Shown here piece by piece: positions 45,407 to 54,215 of a stretch of DNA of 64,000 bases. Both the position numbers and the translations under genes were made by a program. Numbering within the stretch: the first letter of the stretch is position 1; each line of letters opens with the position of its first letter. Under the pieces are notes generated by a model, which ran no database searches, was not told the DNA's origin, and saw only the letters and a list, made by a program, of their open reading frames with translations. This DNA comes from a virus. The stretch is from IMG/VR virus record IMGVR_UViG_3300020463_000018, positions 1 through 64,000 of that record; one strand, 5' to 3'.

Positions 45407-46593
45407 TGAATGATACTTTTTGTCCATTACTGTTTCAGCATTTAGCAACACACCCACATGGTGGGGTGACACATTGTTGTATTGCGGATCACAGAAATGC
45501 ATTAAGTAGTTCACGTGACGATAATAGATATTATAATTTAAATCGTGATACTGTTCAAGACACGATGAATTCTTTATCGTTTCGTAAAGCAAGATTAGAA
45601 GTATTAGATAATAAGAAACCACAAGCATGTGCTAGATGTTACGTAGAAGAATCAAAAGGCATGGCATCCAAACGTATAGAAGAAATTAAAAACTATCCTG
45701 AGTATACTCTAGAAGTCGCTAGGAACGCCACTGATAGCGATGGCTACATCAAAGACGTACAACTAGACTTTGTTGAATTAAGATTAGGTAATGTATGTAA
45801 TGTTGCATGTCGTACTTGTAACCCTGCGAGTTCAAGTAAGTGGAGAAATGATTATAATGAGTTACAAAAGAAAACTACTTTTCAATTAACAAGCTATGAC
45901 ACAATGGAAGGATTTAGATGGCCAGAACGTGAAGGATTCTGGGAAGATTTATTAAAACATTGTGACCATGTTAAAACATTTTACATCAACGGTGGTGAGC
46001 CAACTTTAATCAAACAACACTTTAAGTTTTTAGAAAAACTTGTAGAGATGGGTAAAACAGATATCAAACTATGGTATAATATCAACATGACTAATATGAA
46101 TGATAAAGTTATAGACTTGTGGAGAAAGTTTGATAAAGTAAAAGTAAGTTGCAGTATTGATGACTTAGGAGATAGAAATCATTACATCAGATATCCTACA
46201 CAATGGGAATCAGTAATTAAAAACTTCTTGAGATTAAAAGAAGAAGGCTTTGAATTAGATGTAACACAAACAGTATCATGGATGAACTATTCTACACTAG
46301 GAGATTTTTATAACTTCTTTAATAGAGAACACGGTGTTCATGTACATCACAACTATGTATATGATCCTGATATTTTATCTCCAGCAGTGTTACCAAAAGA
46401 ATTAAGAGAACGTATACATAATAAGTTTTCAAACGTATTTGATAAATGGAAACTAGATGAATTTAAAAATATGTTTGGAAATGCTGATAGAAAAAACAAA
46501 TGGCAACAAGCTATAGAATATACAAAGAACTTAGACGAGATAAGAAAGCAAGATATAAAAGACTATCTGCCTGAGTTTAAGGAGTACTTCTAA
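45406..46593 (+). CDS. Radical SAM protein with N-terminal twitch-type domain (5)
   Basis: 395 residues, the shortest of the group. Auxiliary Cys6, Cys24-Cys25, Cys75, Cys78 (CARCY), SAM triad Cys131, Cys135, Cys138 (VCNVACRTC), NGGEP about 65 residues later and CSIDD in place of SIDG. The closest relative in the window is 38521 (both have CxxC followed by SKR). It shares one base with each neighbour (TAATG), indicating coupled translation. Confidence 0.8.
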   Translation: MNDTFCPLLFQHLATHPHGGVTHCCIADHRNALSSSRDDNRYYNLNRDTVQDTMNSLSFRKARLEVLDNKKPQACARCYVEESKGMASKRIEEIKNYPEYTLEVARNATDSDGYIKDVQLDFVELRLGNVCNVACRTCNPASSSKWRNDYNELQKKTTFQLTSYDTMEGFRWPEREGFWEDLLKHCDHVKTFYINGGEPTLIKQHFKFLEKLVEMGKTDIKLWYNINMTNMNDKVIDLWRKFDKVKVSCSIDDLGDRNHYIRYPTQWESVIKNFLRLKEEGFELDVTQTVSWMNYSTLGDFYNFFNREHGVHVHHNYVYDPDILSPAVLPKELRERIHNKFSNVFDKWKLDEFKNMFGNADRKNKWQQAIEYTKNLDEIRKQDIKDYLPEFKEYF

Positions 46594-47831
46594 TGTATTT
46601 CTATAATGATATTCTTCATGTAGACTTAGAGATGAGTAGTCTTTGCAATCTCAAATGTCCTATATGCAATAGAAGAAACGGAGGTGGAATCAAGAATACC
46701 GGATACAAAGAAACGTATCTATCTCTTGAAAGGTTCAAAGAATGGTTTGATGAATCATTTATAGAACAGTTATATTCTATGCAAATGTGTGGCAACTATG
46801 GCGATGCTATGACTAATCCTCAATTAGTACCTGTACTACAGTTTATAAAAGAAAGAAACCCTACTATAGGGTTGACAATGAATTCAAATGCAAGTGGTAG
46901 AAATGAAAAATTCTGGGCAGACTTAGGAGTGTTATTTTCTGATAATAAAAAATCTTTATTGACATTTAGTGTAGATGGGTTAGAAGATACTAATCACATA
47001 TACAGAAGAGGAACACATTGGTCTAAGATAATGACTGCTATGAAATCTTTTATAGGTGCAGGTGGACAAGCCGCATGGGAGTTTCTAGTATTCAAACACA
47101 ATCAGCATCAAGTAGAAGAAGCAAGACAAATGGCGTTAGATATGGGGTTTGCACACTTCTATGCTAAAGAACCACTAGGCTTTGTAAATAGACCTATGTC
47201 AGAGCATGGTAAAAATTATAATTCATGGATGCGAGTATTTAAAGATAACGGAGACTTAGATTATATTATTGAACCTAAAGACAAAACAAAAAACACAAGC
47301 GAGATAAAATTATATCTAAAAGAATCTGGGTTTACTAAATCAGATGAAGATGTTGACTCTTTAGCTTTAGCTAAGAAATTTAATGATCCAAATATATTCA
47401 GACAATTACCTACTGAAAAAGCAACTATCAAAAAAGATAGAGTGTTGTCTGAATGGGAACAAAAGTTAGGAAGAACAAAAATCGATTGTATAGTGATTAA
47501 ACCTAGAAGTATATTTGTAGGACATGATGGTTTAGTTTTCCCATGTTGTTTCACGGCGAGTAAATACTATGGTAATCCTAACTCACATGAGGTATCACAA
47601 CTACAAGATTTTATAAATGATTATGGACCAAGAAATATAAGTCTAGAACACAATCATCTAAGAGACATAATTGATGGCGATATGTTTCAAGGAAGATGGG
47701 TAGACAACTTCAACGATAATGATATAAGAAATAAAAGACTTATCACTTGTTCTTTATTCTGTGGCAAAGAGACAAACGAAAATTACATGAACACAAGAAA
47801 GAGTGTACAACTAGATAGGAATTTAATTTAG
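46593..47831 (+). CDS. Radical SAM protein with C-terminal SPASM-type cysteines (6)
   Basis: 412 residues. The SAM triad is at the very N-terminus: Cys18, Cys22, Cys25 (LCNLKCPIC), with no N-terminal auxiliary domain. FSVDG matches the radical SAM core. The C-terminal part has DCIVIKPRSIFVGHDGLVFP followed by CC, and later CSLFCG, which is the layout of SPASM/twitch auxiliary clusters at the C-terminus. This makes it a different architecture from the other five. Substrate unknown; peptide or sugar enzymes of this layout are both known. Confidence 0.82.
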   Translation: MYFYNDILHVDLEMSSLCNLKCPICNRRNGGGIKNTGYKETYLSLERFKEWFDESFIEQLYSMQMCGNYGDAMTNPQLVPVLQFIKERNPTIGLTMNSNASGRNEKFWADLGVLFSDNKKSLLTFSVDGLEDTNHIYRRGTHWSKIMTAMKSFIGAGGQAAWEFLVFKHNQHQVEEARQMALDMGFAHFYAKEPLGFVNRPMSEHGKNYNSWMRVFKDNGDLDYIIEPKDKTKNTSEIKLYLKESGFTKSDEDVDSLALAKKFNDPNIFRQLPTEKATIKKDRVLSEWEQKLGRTKIDCIVIKPRSIFVGHDGLVFPCCFTASKYYGNPNSHEVSQLQDFINDYGPRNISLEHNHLRDIIDGDMFQGRWVDNFNDNDIRNKRLITCSLFCGKETNENYMNTRKSVQLDRNLI

Positions 47832-47837
47832 GGAACA

Positions 47838-50504
47838 ATGTTTTATAATAAGAAAACACTAAGAACAGATAGAATAAAAACAACTTGGCATCACCCGAAA
47901 GGTGCTATTACAGGCAATGTATATGATTACGATATGTATGAAAATTACATTGACGAAATAGATCCTAGTGCCAGATATGAAAAGTATTATTTTATTTCAC
48001 CTTTTATTGCAGTTAGACAATATGAAGAACGTCTTAACAAAATGGGCGAGCCATATAACTATCATAAAGCTATTGATATGATAGTTAGTGATGCAATTAA
48101 ATCACAGACAATAAATGACGATTTAGAAGAAGGTAATACTTGTGTTATCTTTGATATGGGTGTTGAACATATTGAAAGAGAAGTGTATGATAAAATTAAC
48201 GCACACTTCAAGAAAAGCAAACATAGTAACAATGTCAAGTATTGGACAATGATTGAAAATTGTAACTGGACAGATGTTATAGAAATTGTTAGTGCATCAA
48301 GTAGTACTTGTAGATTTGCAGATTGGGATTATGAAAAAGGTATAGCACAAGCAGATCCAGAATACTTTGAAACACATTATGCACCAGAGATAGAAAGTTT
48401 AATACCTAAACATGTTCTATTTCTAAACAGGAGATTAAGAAGTCATAGAGTTTTACTTATGGCAGAATTCTTATACAGAAAAGAAAATATTAATAAAAAC
48501 TTCCATTTGAGTTTTCTAGGTTCAGAGAATGAAAACATTACAAAAGAAATGGAAAAGAAAACATTGTTAGGATATTCATGGAACTTTGAGCATCTTGACA
48601 AAAAAGTTTTTGAAGAATTATGGGACGATTGGTATGGCAACAAACTTCCATATTCGCTAGAAACAAGCAGAGATGAATGGTTAGCAGGTTCTAACTTGAA
48701 TAGAGTTACAGAGATGTTACCTTTTAGAAGAAAGTCGTATGTAGAACTTATTACAGAGTTTACTACGACAAATGATGGTTACGTTTGTGTAAGTGAGAAA
48801 TTATCACAAGCTATTTTATCTAAGAAGCCATTCATCATTGCTGGCGATAAACATTATATAAAAGTACTAAAGACATTAGGATTCAAAACGTTCAGTGATT
48901 TCTGGGACGAAGGGTATGATGAATTAGATTACAATGATAGATTACTTTCTATTGTTGACACAGTACAAGACATTATTAAAAATACTGAAATAAAAACAGA
49001 TAGTGACAACAATATTATCTATTCAGATAAGATGCAAGAAATACTAGAATACAATTATAATCATTACAAAAAAGTATATGCACCTAATGTATATAAAAGA
49101 ATATTTAGGTCTTTATCTGTAGGCAATGTATATGTAGATAAACCAGGACTTACTAAAGAAAATATTGGCAAGTACGAATGGACTAATAGTCAAGTCTGGT
49201 ATCAAGAGTCAAGTAACATCGTATATATTCCTGTATATGGAATTGCTGATTATTTTTTCTACGATGTGATTGCTCCTGAGTTAGGATTTAGATTAATGGA
49301 TAAAAAGTTTTTAGACTTAACTAAAACAAGAAACTTAGTATTCACTAGAAATCCTGCAAAGAGATTTAGTTACGGGTTAAGTAAGTTAGAAAACAAAGAT
49401 AATTTTTCTTTAAGCAATTTATACTTACAGCCTCAAACATCATTCTATGACCAAAATCATATTCATTGTACTATAGACATAGATGCACCTAATACTAATG
49501 GATTACATGTAGGTACTAATTGGGGCTATGGCAAAGAAGAAGGATTCGGTGAAAGAGAATTAGTACGAGATATATACCTATTGTTTGAAAAGTATTATAC
49601 ACCCGAAGAATTTCCTGAAGTAATAATGTCAGATGAAGTAAAAGAATATTATAAGAAAGACTTTATGTATTACTATAAAAGAGGTTCTTGGAGATTTAAA
49701 AAAGCAAACAATCAAGATAATATATCATCGAAGTTTAAAGAATATATGAAAAACTTCAATGTCGAATTTAAAGATGAATTAAAAAAGATATCTGCTACAA
49801 CACATTCTGAATATTTTAAAGGTAGTTTAAAAGAAGGTTACTGGTTAAATCATCAAATGATAATGGACAATCTAGGATTGTGCTTTGCACCTAAAGATAT
49901 AAAGATACTAGATGTAGGAACACACTTTGGTTTTATACCTCACTTTTTAAAACGAGAAGGATTTACAAATGTTAATTGTTGTAACTCATATAAAGAAGCA
50001 GGTGATACATTACCAGAGTTAAAAAATATATGGAACATAATGGGAATTAGACCATATGATTTACATATACATACTAAAAAACGATTTGAATTAGACCAAA
50101 AATATGATATAATATTCATTACTATGTCAAATATATTTTGGAGATCCGATAAGATTGTTAGATTACACGGAGGAAGTGTCAATCAAGCATGGGAAATTGT
50201 GGATAAAAAAGGAGAGAAGAATACGTTCTTTACACCTTACGAAGTAGGAGATTTAGATTTCTTTATAAAAAATATATATGAGTTTCTTACTCCAGGAGGA
50301 GTAGCAGTAGTTCAACCTTATCCTTACGTATATAATATGTTTGAAGGATTTAAAGATGAACAATCAATGTTACAGTTTTATCAAAATCCTGAGATAGCAC
50401 ATGAAACTCCTAGGTCTACAGAACACAACCCTAATAAAGAACTAAATGACTTCTTTGTTATACAACGAGAAGGTAATAGAGATGATGAAGGCCCGATATG
50501 GTAA
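47838..50504 (+). CDS. Multidomain glycosyltransferase/sulfotransferase/methyltransferase-like protein
   Basis: 888 residues. Residues about 190-430 contain PKHVLFLNRRLRSHR and CVSEKLSQAILSKKPFI-x-AGD, then LGFKTFSDFWDEGYDE, a pattern of fucosyltransferase-like phage glycosyltransferases. Residues about 470-620 hold FTRNPAKRFSYGLSK (Arg near 504) and LQPQTSFYDQNHIHCTIDID, resembling a sulfotransferase 3'-phosphate site. Residues about 688-860 have ILDVGTHFGF, then FLTPGGVAVVQPYP, a SAM-dependent methyltransferase. Each domain call is by motif only. The protein could assemble and cap one glycan in a single chain. It overlaps the next gene by 7 nt. Confidence 0.55.
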   Translation: MFYNKKTLRTDRIKTTWHHPKGAITGNVYDYDMYENYIDEIDPSARYEKYYFISPFIAVRQYEERLNKMGEPYNYHKAIDMIVSDAIKSQTINDDLEEGNTCVIFDMGVEHIEREVYDKINAHFKKSKHSNNVKYWTMIENCNWTDVIEIVSASSSTCRFADWDYEKGIAQADPEYFETHYAPEIESLIPKHVLFLNRRLRSHRVLLMAEFLYRKENINKNFHLSFLGSENENITKEMEKKTLLGYSWNFEHLDKKVFEELWDDWYGNKLPYSLETSRDEWLAGSNLNRVTEMLPFRRKSYVELITEFTTTNDGYVCVSEKLSQAILSKKPFIIAGDKHYIKVLKTLGFKTFSDFWDEGYDELDYNDRLLSIVDTVQDIIKNTEIKTDSDNNIIYSDKMQEILEYNYNHYKKVYAPNVYKRIFRSLSVGNVYVDKPGLTKENIGKYEWTNSQVWYQESSNIVYIPVYGIADYFFYDVIAPELGFRLMDKKFLDLTKTRNLVFTRNPAKRFSYGLSKLENKDNFSLSNLYLQPQTSFYDQNHIHCTIDIDAPNTNGLHVGTNWGYGKEEGFGERELVRDIYLLFEKYYTPEEFPEVIMSDEVKEYYKKDFMYYYKRGSWRFKKANNQDNISSKFKEYMKNFNVEFKDELKKISATTHSEYFKGSLKEGYWLNHQMIMDNLGLCFAPKDIKILDVGTHFGFIPHFLKREGFTNVNCCNSYKEAGDTLPELKNIWNIMGIRPYDLHIHTKKRFELDQKYDIIFITMSNIFWRSDKIVRLHGGSVNQAWEIVDKKGEKNTFFTPYEVGDLDFFIKNIYEFLTPGGVAVVQPYPYVYNMFEGFKDEQSMLQFYQNPEIAHETPRSTEHNPNKELNDFFVIQREGNRDDEGPIW

Positions 50505-51376
50505 AATATTATATAGCTGGAGACAGAGGTCTAGTAGGAACTTGGTATAAGAAAAAGTATCCAGATGCAATAGGTGGTAACACTTCAAATACTGATTATA
50601 CGAAAGATGTAAATTTAAATAATCCAAGTCATGTTATAATCAATGCCGCTACAGTAGGTGGTCTACAAGAAGACATGGATAAAAGTTTTGAATTGATGTT
50701 GAGAAACTTAACGATACAAAACAATTTATTTTTAGCTTGTAAGAATGAAAAAGTAGATAGAGTATTGTTACAAGGAAGTACTTGTAGCTATCCAGAAGAA
50801 GGTGAACAACCTTATAAAGAAACACAACTTATGCAAGGTGAACCTTACCCTGTATATTTTCCAACTGCATTGCCTAAACTAATGGGCATGTATCAATGCA
50901 GAGCAAGTAATGAAAAGTACGACACACATTGGCGTACTGCAATAAACACTAATATGTTTGGTCCACATGACAGAACAGGAGAACACGCACATGTAATAGG
51001 TGCGTTAATGCAAAAGTTTGTTGATGCATGTATGCACAATACAAACAAAATTGAAATATGGGGATCCGGTAATCAAAGTAGAGATATTTTATATATTGAA
51101 GATGCCGTAGATGCCATGGATATTATTTTGAATAACGACAAGTATGATACTGTAAATGTATCAAGTGGTTATGAAGTATCTATCAGAGAGATAGCTGAAC
51201 TGTTAATTAAAGTGAGTGGATATAAAGGCAATCTATGGTTTAATAAAGATAGACCAGAAGGCATCAAGAACAGAGCGATTGATAATACAAGACTAAAAGA
51301 ATTAGGTTGGAAACCTAAATTTAGTTTAGAAGATGCGTTTGCAAAAACATACGAGTGGTATTGCGATGCGATATGA
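50498..51376 (+). CDS. GDP-L-fucose synthase-like epimerase/reductase, catalytic Tyr missing
   Basis: 292 residues. GDRGLVG (8-14) binds NADP. GSTCSYP gives Ser94 and Cys96, and NMFGPHDR gives His157, matching the Ser107, Cys109 and His179 of E. coli GDP-fucose synthase. At the YxxxK site the sequence reads FPTALPK, so Lys127 is present but the Tyr is Thr123. Cys and His perform the 3,5-epimerisation; Tyr helps the final reduction. It may epimerise only, or use another acid. It overlaps the preceding gene by 7 nt. Confidence 0.75.
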   Translation: MVKYYIAGDRGLVGTWYKKKYPDAIGGNTSNTDYTKDVNLNNPSHVIINAATVGGLQEDMDKSFELMLRNLTIQNNLFLACKNEKVDRVLLQGSTCSYPEEGEQPYKETQLMQGEPYPVYFPTALPKLMGMYQCRASNEKYDTHWRTAINTNMFGPHDRTGEHAHVIGALMQKFVDACMHNTNKIEIWGSGNQSRDILYIEDAVDAMDIILNNDKYDTVNVSSGYEVSIREIAELLIKVSGYKGNLWFNKDRPEGIKNRAIDNTRLKELGWKPKFSLEDAFAKTYEWYCDAI

Positions 51377-52277
51377 TTTTGCATACATCGGTCCTAGTTG
51401 GGCAGTGCAAAGTTATTCATCTCCCCTTGGTTTAGAAGATAAAATAAAAGTTAACATAGGTGAAATGTTTTCACAAGAGTTTGGCTATGGGTTAGGTCAT
51501 AATCAAAAACTTTGGTTAGCTTGTATGAGTGTAAGTAACTTCTGGTGTATAGAAGAAGTAAAAAGAAATCTAAAAGAATATCCTAACGTTCCAATTATAT
51601 GGCTGACATGTGAACCACTAGGTGATTGTTATTATAATTCTAGTGAACATAGAATGTCTTGGCCTCATTACGAAGAAAAAGAAATACTAGATGATGGATC
51701 TAGTGTTGAAGAATTCATTGAGACACTATTATGTTCAGGTGATTGGCGTACTGCACGTTTGAAATTATTTGATATGTCATTGAAACGAATGAATGAGTTA
51801 GGTAATCCAATCGGAATATTAGGAAGTCATAGTGATATATTTCCTGAACAAGTAGAGCAATACGAAAACTTAACTGTAATAGAATCTAGTTGGCAAAAAC
51901 ATATAGCAGAAAAGTGTGACATAGATCCTTTAGAAAATTATATAGGTCCAGATTTCTATCATCAGACTATAAAGATATTCTTGAAAGATAAAGAAATTGT
52001 AGAACACATGAGTAAACATAATATTGATAAGCACATACACGATCCTGATAAAAGTGGAAAGTTAATGGACATGATTATGAATAGAAAGAAAATCGATTGG
52101 GAAAGTAAGATAGATAGCGACTTGATAAATACAGTATACGATGTTTATAATCATTGGGAACGTTTTGAAGAAAACAAACTCTTTAATTGGGTACATCCAA
52201 GTATACAAGGAAACAAAATATTTTACAATAAAGTGAAATACAAGATAAAAGAATTTATAGATGATAACAAAAAATAG
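51366..52277 (+). CDS. SGNH-hydrolase-like protein
   Basis: 303 residues from the ATG at 51366; a longer frame from 51333 lies further inside the upstream gene. FAYIGPSWAVQSYS (GPS at 9-11) is a block I variant and HPSIQGNKIFYNKV near the C-terminus fits the block V His with its usual HPSxxGN follow-up; the preceding Asp is not at the canonical place (NWVHPS). A deacylase or acyltransferase of the glycan pathway is a reasonable guess. It overlaps the upstream gene by 11 nt. Confidence 0.55.
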   Translation: MRYDFAYIGPSWAVQSYSSPLGLEDKIKVNIGEMFSQEFGYGLGHNQKLWLACMSVSNFWCIEEVKRNLKEYPNVPIIWLTCEPLGDCYYNSSEHRMSWPHYEEKEILDDGSSVEEFIETLLCSGDWRTARLKLFDMSLKRMNELGNPIGILGSHSDIFPEQVEQYENLTVIESSWQKHIAEKCDIDPLENYIGPDFYHQTIKIFLKDKEIVEHMSKHNIDKHIHDPDKSGKLMDMIMNRKKIDWESKIDSDLINTVYDVYNHWERFEENKLFNWVHPSIQGNKIFYNKVKYKIKEFIDDNKK

Positions 52278-53334
52278 CCATATGAACCCTGTGTATGGGA
52301 AAGAAGAAGTCGATAGTGTAACAGACTATATAAACTCTGGCGGCTGGATTATGGAACATACAAAAACCAGAGAACTAGAATCTTTGATTTGTAAGTTTAC
52401 TGGTGCCAAGTATGCACATATGGTTACAAGTGCTACTACGGGTCTCCTGTGTGCGTCTATGGTAGCTAAAATAAAGCCTGGAGAGAAGTTTGCCGTTAGT
52501 GCATATACACAGGCCGCTACATGTAATGGTGCTATACTTATGGGAGGTATCCCAGTTATTGTTGATGTTGACCCAGTATCTTTCTGTATTAATTTTGATA
52601 AGATACCTGATGATTGTAGAGTTATATTTGTATCTGCAATCAATGGTAGATATCCAGGAGATATCGAAAAGAGAATTAAGTCTTTAAGAGAACAAGGCAA
52701 AATTGTTATTGAAGATTCTGCACAAGCATTAGGAAGTAGAACTGACGGTGACTTGCATTGCGGAACTATAGGTGATATGGGTGTGTTTAGTTTTGGTGCA
52801 CCTAAGATTATAACAACAGGACAAGGTGGTTGTATAGTTACTAATGATGAAAACATCAGCAAAGAAATACATGCTATAAAAAACTTTGGTAGAACTGTAG
52901 GTGTAGGCGAAGTATATAACGTGATGGGTTCTAACTTTAAGTTTACAGACTTACAAGCATCATTCGGTATTGCACAAATGAAAAAATTACCTTTCATTGT
53001 TTTACACAAGAAAGAATTGTTTCGTTGGTATAAAAGACATCTAAAAAGAGTTGCAGAGTTTATCCCTACAAACTTAGACCGTGTAACTCCTACATATCCT
53101 GAGATACTAATTAGTAAACGTGATGAACTTGCGTTAGAGTTACGTCAAGAGGGTATAGGCTGTCGTGCAGTTTACGATAGTTTATGTAATCAACCTTTTC
53201 ATAGACAATGGAAAACACCTACTCCAGTCGCAGACGAATTAGGCAAAAGAGGATTGCATCTTCCTGCACAGTTTGATTTACGTGAAAATGATGTTAAAAA
53301 GATTTGCGATATAATTAAAAATCACGCCGCTTGA
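52261..53334 (+). CDS. DegT/DnrJ/EryC1-type sugar aminotransferase
   Basis: 357 residues. Asp152 (IEDSAQALGS) and Lys182 (FSFGAPKIITTGQGG) are the PLP-binding pair of the family, with SATTGL near 57-62 for phosphate binding. It would transfer an amino group to a keto-sugar nucleotide. The family's N-terminus fits best at the ATG at 52282 (MNPVYGKEEVDSV), four bases after the preceding stop; the frame is open from 52261. Neither has a clear ribosome site. It ends convergent with the epimerase gene, overlapping 13 nt. Confidence 0.88.
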   Translation: MITKNSHMNPVYGKEEVDSVTDYINSGGWIMEHTKTRELESLICKFTGAKYAHMVTSATTGLLCASMVAKIKPGEKFAVSAYTQAATCNGAILMGGIPVIVDVDPVSFCINFDKIPDDCRVIFVSAINGRYPGDIEKRIKSLREQGKIVIEDSAQALGSRTDGDLHCGTIGDMGVFSFGAPKIITTGQGGCIVTNDENISKEIHAIKNFGRTVGVGEVYNVMGSNFKFTDLQASFGIAQMKKLPFIVLHKKELFRWYKRHLKRVAEFIPTNLDRVTPTYPEILISKRDELALELRQEGIGCRAVYDSLCNQPFHRQWKTPTPVADELGKRGLHLPAQFDLRENDVKKICDIIKNHAA

Positions 53335-54215
53335 TATAGTTTAACTAAACTAGCAATACCATCTTCAAGAGACTCGGTAGCTTCAAATCCAATGTTTCTA
53401 ATTTTTGTATAGTCAACAAAGTAATCTCTACCATCTTTATCATGTGATAGTTTATCATTAATAATGAGTTCATAATCTACTTTTTGTTTAATAATATTAG
53501 CGATATCTAACTTTGTATGATTAAGTTTTTCATCGCCTACATTCCATTTTTGACCTTTCATAATATCATATTTTTCTAACGCCCATCTAAATGAACGTGC
53601 TAAGTCATTGATACTTAGGAATGTACGTTTAAAATGTTTCTCAAATAATACTAGTTTCTTTTCAGCTATAGCTTTGTATGTAAAGTCGTTTACAAGCAAG
53701 TCTTGTCGTAATCTGTTACTAACACCAAACGCAGTTGCTGGTCTTAGTATTACTGCATCAGAACCTTCTAGATATCTTTCTCCTGCAAGTTTATATACAC
53801 TGTATGTACTGATAGGATTAGTATCACATTCTTCATCACATGTTTTACCAAGTTCACCATATACACTTCCTGTACTTGCATATATAAAAGGTTTATCTTT
53901 TGATGCATCTATTACTCTATTAGTTCCTTCTACATTAACACGATATGCTAAGTCTGGTTCTCTGTCACATGACGGATAACCTACGATACCTGCTAAGTGA
54001 ATAACTGCATCTGCTTTATCAATTACTTTATCTACATATGGATCACAGATATCCATTTTGTGTAAATGAAATTCTTTTCTATCTAATATGTTTAGTATGG
54101 GTTGTACTCCGTACTTCAACCAATCAATACAGATAACCTCATGTCCTCTGTTTAATAGTTGTTCACTTAGTCTACAACCAACATAACCTGCTCCGCCTGT
54201 TATAGCAATTTTCAT
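53322..54215 (-). CDS. NAD-dependent sugar epimerase/dehydratase
   Basis: 297 residues. TGGAGYVG (residues 6-13) is the NAD loop, STGSVYG the Ser/Thr site and YSVYK the catalytic Tyr-Lys pair, so the active site is intact. LRPATAFG and FLSINDLA fit the extended SDR sugar-epimerase group. It likely acts on an NDP-hexose made for the same glycan as the neighbouring C-methyltransferase and cupin. It starts in an ATGA overlap with the methyltransferase gene. Confidence 0.88.
   Translation of the reverse strand: MKIAITGGAGYVGCRLSEQLLNRGHEVICIDWLKYGVQPILNILDRKEFHLHKMDICDPYVDKVIDKADAVIHLAGIVGYPSCDREPDLAYRVNVEGTNRVIDASKDKPFIYASTGSVYGELGKTCDEECDTNPISTYSVYKLAGERYLEGSDAVILRPATAFGVSNRLRQDLLVNDFTYKAIAEKKLVLFEKHFKRTFLSINDLARSFRWALEKYDIMKGQKWNVGDEKLNHTKLDIANIIKQKVDYELIINDKLSHDKDGRDYFVDYTKIRNIGFEATESLEDGIASLVKLYQAA

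Noticed and set aside
36963-47831. Ribosomally made peptide (RiPP) cluster with a precursor gene
   Set aside because: Radical SAM genes would fit, but no short Cys/Ser/Thr-rich precursor frame with a leader or a peptide-recognition domain was seen in the operon.
52326-53009. 227-codon minus-strand open frame
   Set aside because: It lies wholly inside the DegT aminotransferase gene, which has clear PLP motifs; the frame has no ribosome site or recognisable protein pattern.
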